From Rhipicephalus microplus (lineage: Eukaryota; Arthropoda; Arachnida; Ixodida; Ixodidae): a stretch of 64,000 nucleotides of DNA. The stretch spans positions 73,962,508 to 74,026,507 of the forward strand of contig NC_134707.1 of the NCBI RefSeq assembly GCF_043290135.1, written 5' to 3'. The translations under genes were made by a program, and so were the position numbers. Below the pieces are notes generated by a model, which saw nothing but the letters and a program-made list of their open reading frames with translations, made no database searches and was not told the origin of the DNA. Shown here piece after piece: positions 9,638-23,796 of the stretch (within the stretch, counting starts at the first letter, position 1; each line of letters starts with the position of its first letter).

Positions 9638-10914
9638 TGGTGAGAATTGAGCGGGGAGGTCGGGCGTCGTCGTAGAGGAGAAGGGGACGACGGGCGACGT
9701 CCTGGCGGCGAACGAGACTGGTGACGTCGAGGCGACGGTGAGCGGCTGTGCTGCGTATCAGGGGCATCGCAGGCGTAGGAATCGACGGGCAGAGGCCGGC
9801 GGTAGTTGTCGGCGATCGGCTCAGGAGGTTGGAAACGACGGTAGCTATCGGTGCGGCGAGCAGTGTTATACTGGTTTCGGGACGAAGACCAATGGTTGTG
9901 GCAATACCGTGCGACGTGACCTATGCGGCGGCAGTTAAAGCAGATCGGCCGATCATCCGCAGTTCTCCATTCGGCCGGATTGCGAGAGCGTGGATAAGAC
10001 CTTTCTTGGGGTGGTGACCTGGGGCGAGGCGGCGACCTTGAACGGAAGCCAATTGGTCGAGACTGAGCAACGGCGCAGACATCGAAGCCCAAATTGCTCA
10101 GTTCTTCCCGCACAATCGACTGTACCAAGCAAACCTGAGGTACTTGCAAATCGACGTGGCCGTTGGCGGGAAGAGTAGGTGTAATTGCTTCGATTTCCCG
10201 CCGGACAATTCGCGTAATTTCAGACGCTGGTGAAGACTGCCGATGGGAGGACAGTCCATCTTCGCAGGAGGACGTCGCTGCGGTGTTCGGCAGTCGAGTA
10301 AATGATCTTGAAATCCGCCTGCTTTTGGCCAGTTCAAAACGCCGGCATTCCTCAATAATTTCGTCGACGGTCGCACAGTTCCGGCACATTAGCAGGTTGA
10401 ACGCGTCGTCCGCTATGCCCTTGAGGACGTGGCCAACCTTGTCAGACTCCGACATGTCGTTGTCAACTTTACGACATAGAGCCAGCACGTCCTGTATATA
10501 TGAGATATACGGCTCTGTGGACGTCTGAGCACGTATAGACAACTCCTTCTTTGCAGCCGCCTTTCGACCGATGGGCTTCCCAAATAAGTCGCGAAGCTTT
10601 TCCTTGAAGGTGTCCCAACTGCCGATCTCCTCCTCATGGTTCTCGTACCAGACTTTGGCCGTGCCTTTCAGGTAAAACAGCACATTGGCCAGCATAAGAG
10701 TCGGATCATACCGGTTGAGAGCACTGGTGCGTTCGTAGTCGGCTATCCAGTCGTCGACATCAACTTGGTCCGTACCGCAGAACGTTCCAGGATGCTTCGG
10801 ATGCGTCAGCACGTACGTGGGTGGGGGTGGGGCCAGTGGAGGCGTTGCCGTGGATGGTGCGGGCGTCGCCGAAGCCGATGGAGAGGTGGCCGTGGGATCA
10901 GTCCCGTGTTCCAT
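9628..10914 (-). CDS. gag: Gag polyprotein
   Basis: A 428-residue structural protein that should assemble the particle and bind element RNA. I chose the ATG at 10914 (MEHGTDPTATS). The frame stays open upstream to 11010 inside the LTR, but has no ATG there and would read through the primer site. A proline/alanine-rich N-terminus is followed by a retrotransposon capsid domain (about residues 50-150, with TAKVWYENHEEEIGSWDTF). Near 350-366 there is one zinc knuckle, CFNCRRIGHVARYC, and then a serine/arginine/proline-rich basic tail. It ends at TAA immediately after the slippery heptamer. Confidence 0.92.
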   Translation of the reverse strand: MEHGTDPTATSPSASATPAPSTATPPLAPPPPTYVLTHPKHPGTFCGTDQVDVDDWIADYERTSALNRYDPTLMLANVLFYLKGTAKVWYENHEEEIGSWDTFKEKLRDLFGKPIGRKAAAKKELSIRAQTSTEPYISYIQDVLALCRKVDNDMSESDKVGHVLKGIADDAFNLLMCRNCATVDEIIEECRRFELAKSRRISRSFTRLPNTAATSSCEDGLSSHRQSSPASEITRIVRREIEAITPTLPANGHVDLQVPQVCLVQSIVREELSNLGFDVCAVAQSRPIGFRSRSPPRPRSPPQERSYPRSRNPAEWRTADDRPICFNCRRIGHVARYCHNHWSSSRNQYNTARRTDSYRRFQPPEPIADNYRRPLPVDSYACDAPDTQHSRSPSPRRHQSRSPPGRRPSSPSPLRRRPTSPLNSHQGN

Positions 10915-10970
10915 CACGGAAACTCCGATTTGACGACCACTGCGGAGCTCCGTTGTATGGCGCTTCGTTA

Positions 10971-10986
10971 CCCAGCACTCCCACCA
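10971..10986 (-). other. Primer-binding site of the intact gypsy element
   Basis: On the minus strand TGGTGGGAGTGCTGGG starts 3 bp after the 5' LTR. It most resembles the complement of a tRNA-Ala 3' end, with about three mismatches from memory. Position is convincing, tRNA identity is not. Confidence 0.5.
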
Positions 10987-10989
10987 ATT

Positions 10990-11154
10990 TGTTACGGAGC
11001 TCGCAAACACACGGAAGAGAGGAATGAGCGTATTTCCTATATTTACATGCCAAAGTGACGCTTCAGAGCTGCCAGTCTCTCGCGCGGCGAGACCACTTCT
11101 TTTTCATCGAACTGTTGTCCACGACGGTAGAGCCATGCCCACTGCCTCGTAATA
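10990..11154 (-). repeat. 5' LTR of the intact gypsy element
   Basis: Identical to 5923-6087. On the minus strand it contains an AT-rich TAAATATA stretch (about 11036-11043) that could serve as a TATA box. It is followed by the primer site and gag. Confidence 0.9.
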
Positions 11155-11169
11155 ATATAGTAGGCCCAC

Positions 11170-11410
11170 GTATTGGGCGATCTGGGTACACGAAGCGTTC
11201 GCCTGGGTATAACAGTTGCCACAGTGGCGAGGTTCTCATCCAAAGCTTGAAGGTTGTATTCGAACCACGACGCTCACATTTCTACAGAGGCAAAATGATA
11301 AAGGCCGTGTACTCTGCAAAGTTGCGGCCCGTTAAAAAAACCCGAGATTGTTTGAATTTCTGGTGTCCTCCACTACGGTGTATCATAATCACCTCGTGGT
11401 TTTAAGACTT
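11170..11410 (+). mobile_element. Divergent tRNA-derived SINE relative
   Basis: Its 3' half shares the order of words of the Ruka tail found elsewhere in the window (GTGTACTCTGC, then CGTTAAAAAAACCC, CCTCCACTACGG, ATAATCAC, GTGGTTTT). A possible B box, GGTTGTATTCGAACC, lies near 11251. It is too degenerate to delimit. Confidence 0.45.
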
Positions 11411-14400
11411 CATTCCTACGCAATATAATAATTTATTGGTATCCACAATAAGCATGACAGCATGACAAATTTCGCTAATTTTGCCGACACACTTCAATAA
11501 ATGTTTGTAATAAAAAAAGACGTACCATGCGAAGTTAACTCGGTTGATCGCAAGTGAAGTGAATGTGAGTAAAGGTAAACAGCTGTATAGCTACATGTGA
11601 AGAATGATATAGGGCTATTTATAACTGATATGTTTTACACACAAAACGAGGGAGGGCAATCTTTCTCATGACGTCGCATGAGCGTAATGCTGACGTCACG
11701 GACATTGGTCTAGGGCTGCACGTGTCAAGAAAAAAAACACTCTTGTTGTTTCTAGTTCGAGAGGTTATTTAGACATCCTTGAAATTGTATAGAACAATAC
11801 ACAATGATTAATATAATGACTAGTAGGTCCCAGCAGGGGTGTAAGTATCAGCTGGAACGCTTTTGAGAAACTCTTGTTCAAATATAAAGACATTAATCGC
11901 GCTGGGATGATGTGATATTCTCACTTCGGCGCTCGCGATAGCCCCTCTAATTGAAATATTTAAAATACAGCACATGAGGGGTGAGTAATTATTTTGTACT
12001 CTTTATTTATTTCTTTGGATCAAAGACATAGTTTGTGGAGAAGAGAGCATGCGGAGAAGAGAGGATGTTTTGTTCCGATCAACTGTTTCGAGCAGCCACC
12101 GTAATAGTAATCAGCAAATGAATACCGATGGTCAAATGTCATACTAAAGCTAATGAGTTTCATTTAGCAAGATGTAAACTAGCCAGTTTGAACACTTGTC
12201 TCAGCATGCCTATTGAAATTGATCACCGGCGTCGAATCCTTTGAATGATCGTTTCTAAACTCAGATTTTGCTTCGTTTGTGCCTAGCACTTTATAATAGT
12301 GACTTTTGCCACTGCCCTCCCAGAATCAGTTTGCTCTTGGCCTGTTTGGCTATACTGTGTTCTTTAAAAGTGTTTTCATGAAGCAATATGCCTCTGTGGT
12401 TATGGAAATAAACTTACCTGACAACGTGACCTAACTACGCGCAGCTTGTGGTTATGGTGCCATAAAATGAAAAGTTAGTTATCAAAATATTCATAGCAAG
12501 TCAAGTATTAAACTGTGGCATCAGCTTCGCAGCCTGATAATGTTTAGCCGTAAAATTGGCCTTAAAACTGTGCCATCTGGTCACTAGAGTGCTTTCGTGT
12601 GGAGTTGGTGAAATTTATTCAACAAAATTGATATCCCAAGGTCCGCAGCGTATATAATGTAAGGAGGTGCTTATTTTGGACATTTATTTTCAACACTTTT
12701 CAGCAGCTTCCTTTTCACTTCTGTTGTTACGTCGGCCATAGGACAACATTCAGTGTCACTGCTATGTATTCGTCGTCACGCGCGCATAGGTGCGCACGTG
12801 CCCAGTGAGAAACGCACGCCGCGAAAAACTGTCTCTAAGCCACTGCTGAATACAGGAGAGCTTTGAATTCGAATATGACAGCACGTCAGCTTGAAGCTCT
12901 TATGGCTATGACGTTTCGCGGCAGAATGAGATCTCCGAAGTAGTTCAGGGTTGTGTTTAGCTTACGTTTTTGGGTAGTCTCCTTCATGGCACATGCGTAG
13001 CTCCTAACCTTCGCGCGCAATCTCAGCGCCAATTTTATTACGTGTGAGGTTCACGTCGTTGGAGTGCGATGTGCTGGTGGCATTTTCAGAGCTTTTCACG
13101 GCATGAAGTCTACGGGACAACACCTCGGACAACCTAATGGGTGACTCGAGCGTGTTACGCCTTCGCACAATTTTATTTTGTTTTTTGTGTTTTTTTAATG
13201 CTATATGGGAAAATAATAATAAATATGCTTTAGTGAATATTTTGGAACACCAACCTCTGCGGAAAGGGGTGGCTTTCGGAAAGCGGTGTCACCTGAACAA
13301 CTGGTGAAGTTTCCATAGGCATTGTTTACATCTCGGGTGTCTATGTATACTGATATACCAGGTGGTTGTGCTCGTAAAAACTATATTTGTATACGAGTGC
13401 ACGTCTGTCTCACGAAAAACTAGGAATGTTTGGCCGCATGACATAAGTTCCTCGATTCAGATTTCTTTTGTCCATTTTACAGGAACATTGTGTAGAAACT
13501 TTATTATCCCTATTCCATTTCTGGGTCATTTATGCTGAAAACATATTCTGACTTTTTTTCTTTTCACGGTTTTGGTACATAGGTTTTTACAGCCAAAGCT
13601 CTTCAACCCTGTATGCATGAGAATACACATTTGTTCTTTCGGTTTTTTAAATTCGCCCTGGTATTAAAGCCAACATTTTTAGTGCGATCGCAATCTCAAT
13701 CATGTGGTGTGATTTAATCAACAGCACAGGCGGCACACTATAGCAGAATCTTGATTTTCTCACTTTGAAACTTGGTGGCTTTCCCGTCTTTTCATAGATT
13801 TTCCTAAAATTAACTGGAGTGATGGGTAACACAAGGATTGGCCTAGTCTTCGTTCTTTTGGGCGGTGAATGGCACTTGTGACTTCGTTTATTGCTGTTTT
13901 GTTTTTTAAGAAAGAATTAATTAAACCTTTTCAACTTCATGACCTGATTTGAAATGGTATGCCTAAATTAATAAGACGGTGAAGCGCAATAACTGAACGT
14001 TGGCTGATATTGGTTTCGTGAGAAAATAGCTCCATGCCCCACGAACACAAACGGAGCCAGAAATACGTAGAATAGATAAATTCATGTACTACCCATCATT
14101 CCCATGCTCGCTGAAGCGCCGTGCGTAGCAGCTCACGTAGACACAAGCGCCAGGGTTCCCCCTAGTGTATATTTAGGAAAATCTATGGTTCTACTGATGG
14201 CATTCACGAAAGTTCCAACTTACTCAATAACCATGCAGCCAAATTCTTTATTGATGCTTCTCAATCTCCTTCGAAGCGTTTCAGGAATGATTTGCACACA
14301 TCATGTAGCTTTCAAGGCGAGTGTTTTATCCCAAAATATTTTCCTCGCATCTGCAGTATAATTCACACTCAGTTTCAATATGTGGTTTGGCGTGCGTAGG

Positions 14401-15228
14401 TTGACCAGTCTCGTGGTTTTAGTTTTGGCGTTTCTTTTATCCTAAAGTATTTGAAAAAAGGCGGAAGGCTATAATGAGGTAATAACAAGCAATGGCTCCT
14501 TGGACCATCAATTCTTTTACGATGAGCCTGTCCTTTGCCAATCACCTCATTCGTAAAGCAAGTGTGGGGCAGCATTTCACCTTGGCCACCCCAGAAGCTG
14601 CAGACAGCAAAAGTGCCTCCTGAGCTGAGAACTGCATGACCAAGCCACGTAGCAGACCTAGTTAAGTATCTAGTGTCCAGATGCCGAAACTCAAGATGTT
14701 ATCAGCGAACGATGTGCAGCTACTTCCTGTGCATCGAATCTACGCGAACATATTACGAACAGTTTTCCTAGAAACAGAATTGATTTTCACGGGCAAATGT
14801 AGCCTTTTGCTATAGGCTAGTGGCATTCATTTTCAGTGTGTCAGACTCAGTGCGCATTATAAGTCACATAGTGGTGTGCACAAGCTGTTTGCCATGCATG
14901 TGCGATTTTCTCTCATGTATCAAAGTATCTGTGTAATATACAAACATTTGTATTGATTTCACCCGTGTGGCCACAAAGTTATGGGAGTGTGAAAAGGATA
15001 TAGGTGGGAGAAACACAAGACCATTCGGCATCGGTGTAACAAGTGGTTTGTATTGGCTGAACTATCAGTTACATCGTTGACAGTGCCATACCCAAGCACT
15101 CTCGCCATTGGCTGGGTGTGAGTGACGCTGTCCATGCCGTTATTGCCGTGCCGCTGAGCACACGCACTAGCTCCGACAGAGGAAACGTAAAAGAGCTCAC
15201 ATTCTCTGGGCTGACAGTGCAGTCTGAG
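11411..15228. other. AT-rich DNA without recognised genes
   Basis: Only short open frames occur here, none with a recognisable motif. A segment near 13640-13850 and one near 14160-14190 share the phrase AGGAAAATCTATG in opposite orientations, suggesting old dispersed repeats. Confidence 0.35.
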
Positions 15229-15460
15229 CAAAAAAAAAAATGAGAGTATATCGATGGAGTGCAAGATGACGAGCGTGGCGAAGCACCCCTTCGTCCATTC
15301 GTTCGCACTTCGGTTCAACCATGCGTCCGTCTGTGCGACCATCCGTGCGTCCATCCATCTGTTTGTGCGTCCATCTCTGCAATCATGCGTGCCTCCACCC
15401 CTGCGTCTATCCTTGCGCCCGTCCATCCTTGCATACGTCCGTACGTCCATCTGCTGAGGC
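15229..15460 (-). repeat. Minisatellite-core repeat family, copy 1
   Basis: It begins with a degenerate form of the family's conserved end (AGTATATCGATGGAGTG, then GTGGCGAAGCACC). It continues as an irregular array of CGTCCATC/CGTGCGTC words to about 15455. Orientation is opposite to the copies at 23797 and 42722. Open frames on both strands are artefacts of the repeat. Confidence 0.6.
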
Positions 15461-16737
15461 TGATGCCCTGCCCGCCAAGCCAGCTTAGGACACCCCATTT
15501 CAATATGGCATTCCGTTGAGGCTAGATCAACTACAGAAAGCATTGTGTGACTCGCTAGGCAACAACGCCGCGTGACCAAATAGAGCGAGTTATCAACCCA
15601 TTTGAATTCCCCTAAATTGTAAAAAATTTTGTTGCAAGAGATCTAGAATAGTTCAGTGAAATGTGAGCTGCCTTTTATAGGAGAGAAATCAGCGGGTTTC
15701 GCATTTTTCAATACACACTTGTGAGGGTAGTCAGAGCAATACCCGAAGCAAAGTTACAAGACACATGCTTTCGCGTAGAGTTGAGACGCGCTCAAAGAAA
15801 TGCAACAAATTGTTTTCTTTAAAAGAAGGATTCCGGCAAAAGATCAGACTGCAGGATATCCAAAGAATTGTCCTTACAGGTCTTCTCGCATACTAGCAGC
15901 CGACAGCTTCGAGCAATACTTGAAGTCAACACAAGAATTGTTCGCTTGTCTTACCCTCAGTACTATATTCAGTCAATATTATTGGTGGTACGTCAGTTTC
16001 TAGATCGTTTGGTAAGAGCCTTTCTTGTGTCCAGGACGTTTTTGGTGATCGTCGTGAATACTCCAGGAGCAAAGGATTGTAAGAAAAATAGTGAGAAAAG
16101 AGTGCGTGGCGATTCACGGGGATTATTCATTTTCAATCCAAAAGTGTTACGGGTTAATCCCAAAGTGTTATATCCCGAAGTGTTAAAAAAAACTTGTGCT
16201 TGCAAATATCGCAGCTGCACACAATCTTGATGTTTCTGAGACCCTCAAACACTAAAGTCTGAGTAAATCATCTTATTTTCTCAGATATATGGCATTTGAG
16301 CAATTCTTGATATAAGGGTTTCGAAGGCAACTTCGTTAGGCGGCATTCAATACTGCCGTATAGGTGGTGCCAAATGTTTGGTTCACAAAACGTGGCACTG
16401 GGGAAACCAAATGGCTCGACTTCACCCTAAAGGTAACAGTATTGACGTCTGTGCAGTTATGGTGCTGGTGTTGGACCATTCGACCGGGGAGCATTTGTGG
16501 GATGTTACCGACCTGTTTCGGGTATCGATGATAGCCAATTGCTAGAGGCCCGTGGCCTGTAAATTTCTACTAATCCCCAGTGCGTTCAAAGAACCCAACA
16601 ACAATCCGAATGCTTCCACTACAGCATTTCCATATCTTTCATGGCGCCAAATCTTCCATATCGTCCAGCATTCCCATTTTCATAGCACGGGAAGCTCTAT
16701 TAAAAACTGACCAAGCTGTCCACAAGTTCGACTACAC
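15461..16737. other. Unassigned DNA
   Basis: No motif-bearing frame is visible. A short direct repeat of the form GTGTTAY...CCCAAAGTGTTA lies near 16144-16186. Confidence 0.35.
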
Positions 16738-18345
<1,608 letters not shown>

Positions 18346-21300
18346 GTGCATAAAGATTGAAAATATGTGCATATGGCGCTTCCGTCTCTCATTTTCTCAT
18401 ACTTTCAACAGTCATGCTCACCACCACCGCCTTGATTCAGCTAGTCATGATTGTGTTTTAGTTATTTTCCTTTCACTCCTAGTCTTGAGACGTTACATCT
18501 GTGACGGCTACAGCTAGTACGACAACGAAGACGGTATGAGGTAGGTTCAGCCAGTTTTGTTGTAAAACAGATTTAGCTGGCGCGCAAACAACCTCTAGCG
18601 TGCTGCTCTTTGTAAAGGATGGACACGGGATCAGAACAACTGCTGACGCTTCACCTGTTTGAGTGATGGGTTGCTATTCTAGTGATGAGGATAGCATACT
18701 AGTAAAGAATTCAGTTACACACACCTTATTTAATTAAATAGTTGTACGACTACGTCAAGCTTGTTTTTCATATTTTGAACGTGGTTGTTATTGTATTTGT
18801 TTAGAGGCACTTCGAATGTGTACTCACGCATGCCATCAACGACTCATTGCTTTACCGTATGACGTAAATATATTTGAATATATTGAAATTGTAAGTTAAG
18901 ACCCATATAAGCAACGCACGAAGTTATAACCAATACTCCAGGCATAATACGCATTTTTAATAGATCGCGTACAAGCATAGTCAGCTGTTTGAAACGAATG
19001 CGAACCACTCTATTTGTTCTGCTGCAATGATTTCGTATGCGAGGGGGCCGGAATATGATGCTTTTCACTTGCTTCTCTTACTGGAACCACAAAATATCTA
19101 CACCACGTGTAATATCAGTAACGATGATTTCCGCTAGCTTTTTTATAGTTAAAAACACATCACAATCACTGATTCTTTGCCTCGTAAGTTGCCATATTTC
19201 ATTCTCGCGTGCGATATTCCCGCGACTGCTGAATGACATTCGAAGGGCGTAAACTTCTAGAGAATAAGCGTCTGCGTAACAAGATAGGAAACCACTCTTC
19301 AATGGCTGGTTTATATCGCAATAGTATTCACATATATAAAACAAAGATGTTTCTGACGAAAGGGGTGAAACTAGAATAAATACGTCTTACTCTGGCAGAA
19401 AGATCTCATGGCAACATCAATCGATTTGTGAACGGTGTGTAAATGGCGCATTGCAAAAGCAGGCTTTGCTGTAGTGAGTTTCAAAGAACATCGATGTTCA
19501 CCTCTTTTGAGCATATTTGAACAATGTGTTCCGAAGTAAAGCGGCATTTTCATGAGTTGGTTTAGGATCGTCACTTACATACAAATACATCGCAACGTAC
19601 CACGAATGTTCATGCTTACTATATAAAAGTTTGACATATCCGTCTGAAAAGGCAGGTTGACTGGTGGTTAATGCTCAACAACGATTTGTTCAACATTCAT
19701 TAGCACCTACCCAGTGATCCGATTTAAGTATTTTTAAATTCATTTTTGTATTTTAACATTATCTAAGTTGACAGAACTACGATTTAGGTTTCGTTAGTAT
19801 TTCACGTGGCAACTGATGATAAGCCAGACCTTTCCGTTGGGTCAAAATACTTTGGAGGTAATGTTAAACACAGCCGCTTTCCTAGAATGTTCAGATAACA
19901 AAATTACCAATCATCTTACAAGATGAAGCCTGTGCGGTGATCAAAATTATCATTTTTCCAGCAATGCAACTTGTCCTCTGTGGGAGTTAAATGGACAGAG
20001 AGCTTACGCGTGTGACAGACCTACCCAAAAGCACAGCGTATATTTTTACTATTGTCGTTTTCATTCAGTTATCAGACGCGTTCCGTGTGTGTCATACATT
20101 GTTGTATGCCGTTTTTGGAACTATGCAAAATATCTGGTATGGCCAGACTTCACCTACACTAAGTATCATCTACTATCTTCTCTAACTGTCGCAATGAAAG
20201 CAAGTGCACCTTCTACATATTTTCTAAATGAACAACAATCTTCTTCAGTACGCGAGTACTGAAATGGGTGCACTTAAAAAAAGTGGTTTTATTGTATATT
20301 TGAAGGGCATTTGCAAAACTTGATGTTTCTGCAAAGATTTCGCGAATAACCACTACTACATGTTTGTTTTGATTAAAATTCTTTATTGGCCTTTCGCTGG
20401 CTCAGGGAGGAATCGGTGTTTTTACGCGAGTTCCGGGTTTATGGCTGTTTTCAGTTTTTGCATTTGAATGCTGCAGAGCCGTCTCGCTTATTGGCATTAT
20501 TTTCCTACGTCTACGAAGGAATAGTTGCCCTAGGAGTCGGCGCATTTAGGAACTGGGAAAAAGGCAACAGCTAAACATTATCTAGAGGCTGCTTTATCAA
20601 AGACATGTCCACACGATAAGACCAAGGCTTTGAAAACTAGTCAATGCCTTGCCGTTCTCTGGTTTCCCTCGTACGTTCCTTATCGTAGTCATTTGATTTT
20701 CAATCACGTGTCCAATACTCATGATCACCTACACTTCATCTGACCAACACCTAACCTTCATATACCATCCACATACATCGGTCCAATACTCCCACCGTCT
20801 TCCCATCATCCACCACCGGTTCACCATCAATTAGTACCTCCTCTTTGAGGCGCTTCATTAACTCATCCTCAGTCTATTACTCCCATCATCCACAACCTGT
20901 GTGTCTTCCAACTATCAGATGCCCATCATCCGCCGTCCGTCAATCCATCTACCAACTACCCACTATTACCCATACTTTATTCCACCAAGTGGGCGGGTGG
21001 CTGGTCACAACACGCTCACGATGCGAATTTTCAATGCAGACATACAAGTTTTTCATCAACAGTCATCAGTGATTTTTTAGTGGAGAGCTGGTAAGCTTGA
21101 GTGCTGTCACAATGAAAGGAGACTTCGGAAATAGTGATGTTCAGTTTATGTGGAACATTGATTATTGCACCGCTTTTAAGTAGCCAAAAAGTTGAAATGA
21201 ATGTTGACCACTCTTTTGAAGGTGCACTAAACAATGTGCTCCGCGTATTAATCAAACGCATTTGTGCTGAATCAAACATCAATTCGTTTTCCAAGGGATT

Positions 21301-21480
21301 TCGTCATTGCGTAAGTTTACTGCTCAAATGTATTGAAGAGTAAGCTGACATTTATTTAAAAAAACCACCCATGAAAAGTGGTACTTGCGGTTAAACTTCT
21401 GGCCAGGAATTATTATCTGGGGGCCTACTTGTCGGAGGCCTTCAAAAACACTTACCTTAACTACTTATTCTCGACATAAC
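18346..21480. other. AT-rich DNA without recognised genes
   Basis: No domain or splice pattern is visible. A strand-biased, C-rich stretch with CCATCATCC and CCATC words spans about 20700-20960. Confidence 0.35.
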
Positions 21481-21489
21481 ACTTCCCCT

Positions 21490-21960
21490 CCCCCTATCTC
21501 AACATTAAGAGGGGAGTGCTAAAACCTGACATGGATACGAACCTTCTTCGAATCACAACAGCACCGTTGCTCCTATTCTGCCAGAAAATAACGGCGAACG
21601 TTGGTGGGAGGTACCGGCAGCGGTGCCGCACGGCGCTCAGAGGCCGGAGAATGGCTTCGTAGTGGTCTTGGTGTCTTGTGAGATGCACTTCCGGTTATGG
21701 CAGTACCTGGTGATGTGGCCTTCAGCGCTCACTTGAAGCAGACTGGTATGGACGCTTGCTAAACCACTGCTTAGAGCACTCTGCTGTGAAGGGTCCTCTA
21801 AGGGAATGTAGTGGGTGAGCTTGGTGAACGGGACCTCCCAACCCCTGTTGGCTGGCGCACAGTCGAAGGTCAGAGGCAATTAATCCCTGACGTGTGCCAT
21901 GAAGTTCTAGTTGTCGTGATGTCTGTCGCACATAGAAATGGTGGCAAAGGAGCTAATTGC
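21490..21960 (-). pseudogene. Possible gypsy gag remnant
   Basis: A minus-strand frame (21637-21879) contains EGHITRYCHN, the second half of a CCHC zinc knuckle as seen in gypsy Gag proteins; the first two cysteines are lost. The neighbouring frame 21722-21931 continues the same region after a frame change. Short and degenerate, so low confidence. Confidence 0.35.
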
Positions 21961-22059
21961 GTCGCCTAGTAGGATGAACAGTTCTGCAGATGATGGATGG
22001 TCTCGTCGACACACACGTGTCATCATGCTAGCGGCGACCACGGTTTCATTTCCCAGCAA

Positions 22060-22260
22060 ACCAAAATTTATTTAAATATTTATTTTTCTATTATTTACCT
22101 ATTTATTTATTTTTTTACTTTTTAGTTACTGAAATACTCCGTGAGGGGCATTTCAGTAACTACTAAGCCCGTGAGGAATAACTAATAACTGATAGTTATT
22201 AGTTATTAGTTATAGTTTTAGGTATTAGGTAATAGTAACTAATAACCCCGTGAGGGGTAT
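22060..22260. repeat. AT-rich stretch with a perfect hairpin and a repeated CCGTGAGG word
   Basis: A perfect 12-bp inverted repeat with a 3-nt loop (TAACTAATAACT at 22179-22190, AGTTATTAGTTA at 22194-22205) lies among three occurrences of CCGTGAGG (near 22139, 22169 and 22246). Confidence 0.6.
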
Positions 22261-22719
22261 TACATAAGAGGTGGGTTTAACTAGTACTTGTTGATTTATC
22301 TTCAGGCATTGAAGGATGTCTGACAGGAGTGGTGCACTTTGTAGACAGGAGGACGATTCAAGTCCTTTGCAGCCAGAGAGAAAAATAATTTCATATGGCT
22401 GGTAGTGTAGGCAGCTGGGGATAAACTGCTTTTCCGGGGTTATGACGGGATGAATTACGATGCAAAGGTTCAATAATAGCTTGTTGATGTTGAAGATGAC
22501 GTACCTTCAGGCAGCCTTGTGGCGCTGACTAGTGGTTTGGCGATGATGACATGACTTGTGTTTAGTGACACTAGTGTATTAAGAATACTGTAAAAATATA
22601 CCGAGCCACATGATTTCATAGGAATTTCAGCGCAGATGAGTGGTATAATTCATGTGGGTATAAATTAGGCAAGTTTACCCAACTTTTGGTAAACCAAGTG
22701 TTAAGTATATATGCTAGTT

Positions 22720-23010
22720 GTTTATCGGCGGAGGACCAAGAAACATGTTTCGATTTAGATGGTCAGTTCTTGATAAGTAAAGTTTGGGGTGGTTGGAAAC
22801 TGGCCAAGCTTTATCAACCAAGATATTTGTATGATGAAAGCGTAATGTAACACCAAAGTATTTGTAGGATGAAAGTGAGCTTGTTTTCAAGCCACCTACT
22901 GCATATTTGGTAAAATTGAATGATTGACGCCGATAAAAAATTAGAATGGATGTTTTTCTACATTTAGAAACATTACCCATTTGTTACACAAGGATTCCAT
23001 GGGAGAAAAG
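22720..23010 (-). pseudogene. LINE reverse transcriptase fragment
   Basis: The minus-strand frame 22714-22980 has NVSKCRKTSILIFYRR followed by SSYKYFGVTL. This is the arrangement after the YADD box in non-LTR RTs (the KCK...SYKYLGV thumb segment). Only this part remains. Confidence 0.6.
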
Positions 23011-23710
23011 ACTATGAGAGGATACAACGAAACTTCAACTTATCAAACATAAGGCCGTAATGTTGAAGGGAAAAGCAGGAGGTGAGTTCTTTCTCATCTC
23101 TCAGAAGTATAAAGCCTTCCGCTGTACCCTTCAGTGGGTGTCCGATCCTGAAACATCTTCGGGTTTGTGATCTTACAAGCCTTCAGAACTTGTGTATAGG
23201 TGGTGAACGTTTATTCAGAAGTTTCAGCTCTTTGAAGTAGCGTCTTCACCGCGCTTTTCTTCTTGGCATTAGAGTCATCAAACACTTTTTCTGTTCTTCC
23301 AAGAAAATATCCCACGTTCTTAAAGACTCCATGTCGTTTTCGTACAAGAGAGTGGTTACCATGACAAATGGGCACCATTTTGCAGTTGCTCGGCGGGATT
23401 CCAGCCGCTCTACTGGCTCCCCCTTTGGTAATGCGTCAGCCACGCGTTCACATCTTCTCCTGACCTTCTAGCTCACGGGCGGATTTCGATATAGTGATGT
23501 CGAAGTGCAGCTGGCGCTTGCCTTTTTGCGGTTGTGGTTGTTGAGTCTTCACTTCCGATTTTGGCTACGACGCTTGTTGGCGCCAGATCAACTATGTTAA
23601 GACATCGGAGCTGTCTATGGAGCTGCAGTGTATTGGTAAACTTGAACATTCTTGTTGTAGGGACAAAGCTCGTTATGGCGTGGGTCACTCGCTTCTCCTT
23701 CTCCTCCTCA
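23011..23710. other. Unassigned DNA
   Basis: No recognisable gene. The open frames at 23246-23443 and 23473-23688 (minus) carry no motif I know. Confidence 0.35.
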
Positions 23711-23741
<31 letters not shown>

Positions 23742-23796
23742 TGTATGTATGTATGTATGTATGTATGTATGTATGTATGTATGTATGTATGTATGT
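23711..23796 (+). repeat. (ATGT)n microsatellite
   Basis: About 21 uninterrupted tetranucleotide units directly precede the palindromic left end of the minisatellite-core repeat. Confidence 0.95.

Larger units (their letters stand above)
5923..11154 (-). mobile_element. Intact, recent Ty3/gypsy LTR retrotransposon
   Basis: This is a 5.2-kb element on the minus strand flanked by identical 165-bp LTRs and a 4-bp ATAT duplication (5919-5922 and 11155-11158). Gag and Pol are both uninterrupted and linked by a -1 frameshift signal. Order of domains in Pol is protease, RT, RNase H, integrase (zinc, DDE, GPY/F), the Ty3/gypsy order. No env or chromodomain is visible. LTR identity and intact frames indicate a very young, possibly active copy. 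Confidence 0.95.

Noticed and set aside
15229..15460. CRISPR array
   Set aside because: The repeated words are adjacent and degenerate with no constant-length spacers, and the DNA is clearly eukaryotic.
15254..15519. Overlapping Cys/Pro/Ser-rich open frames on both strands
   Set aside because: They are translations of the CGTCCATC-type minisatellite; the same occurs at 37728-38148 and 42575-43146.
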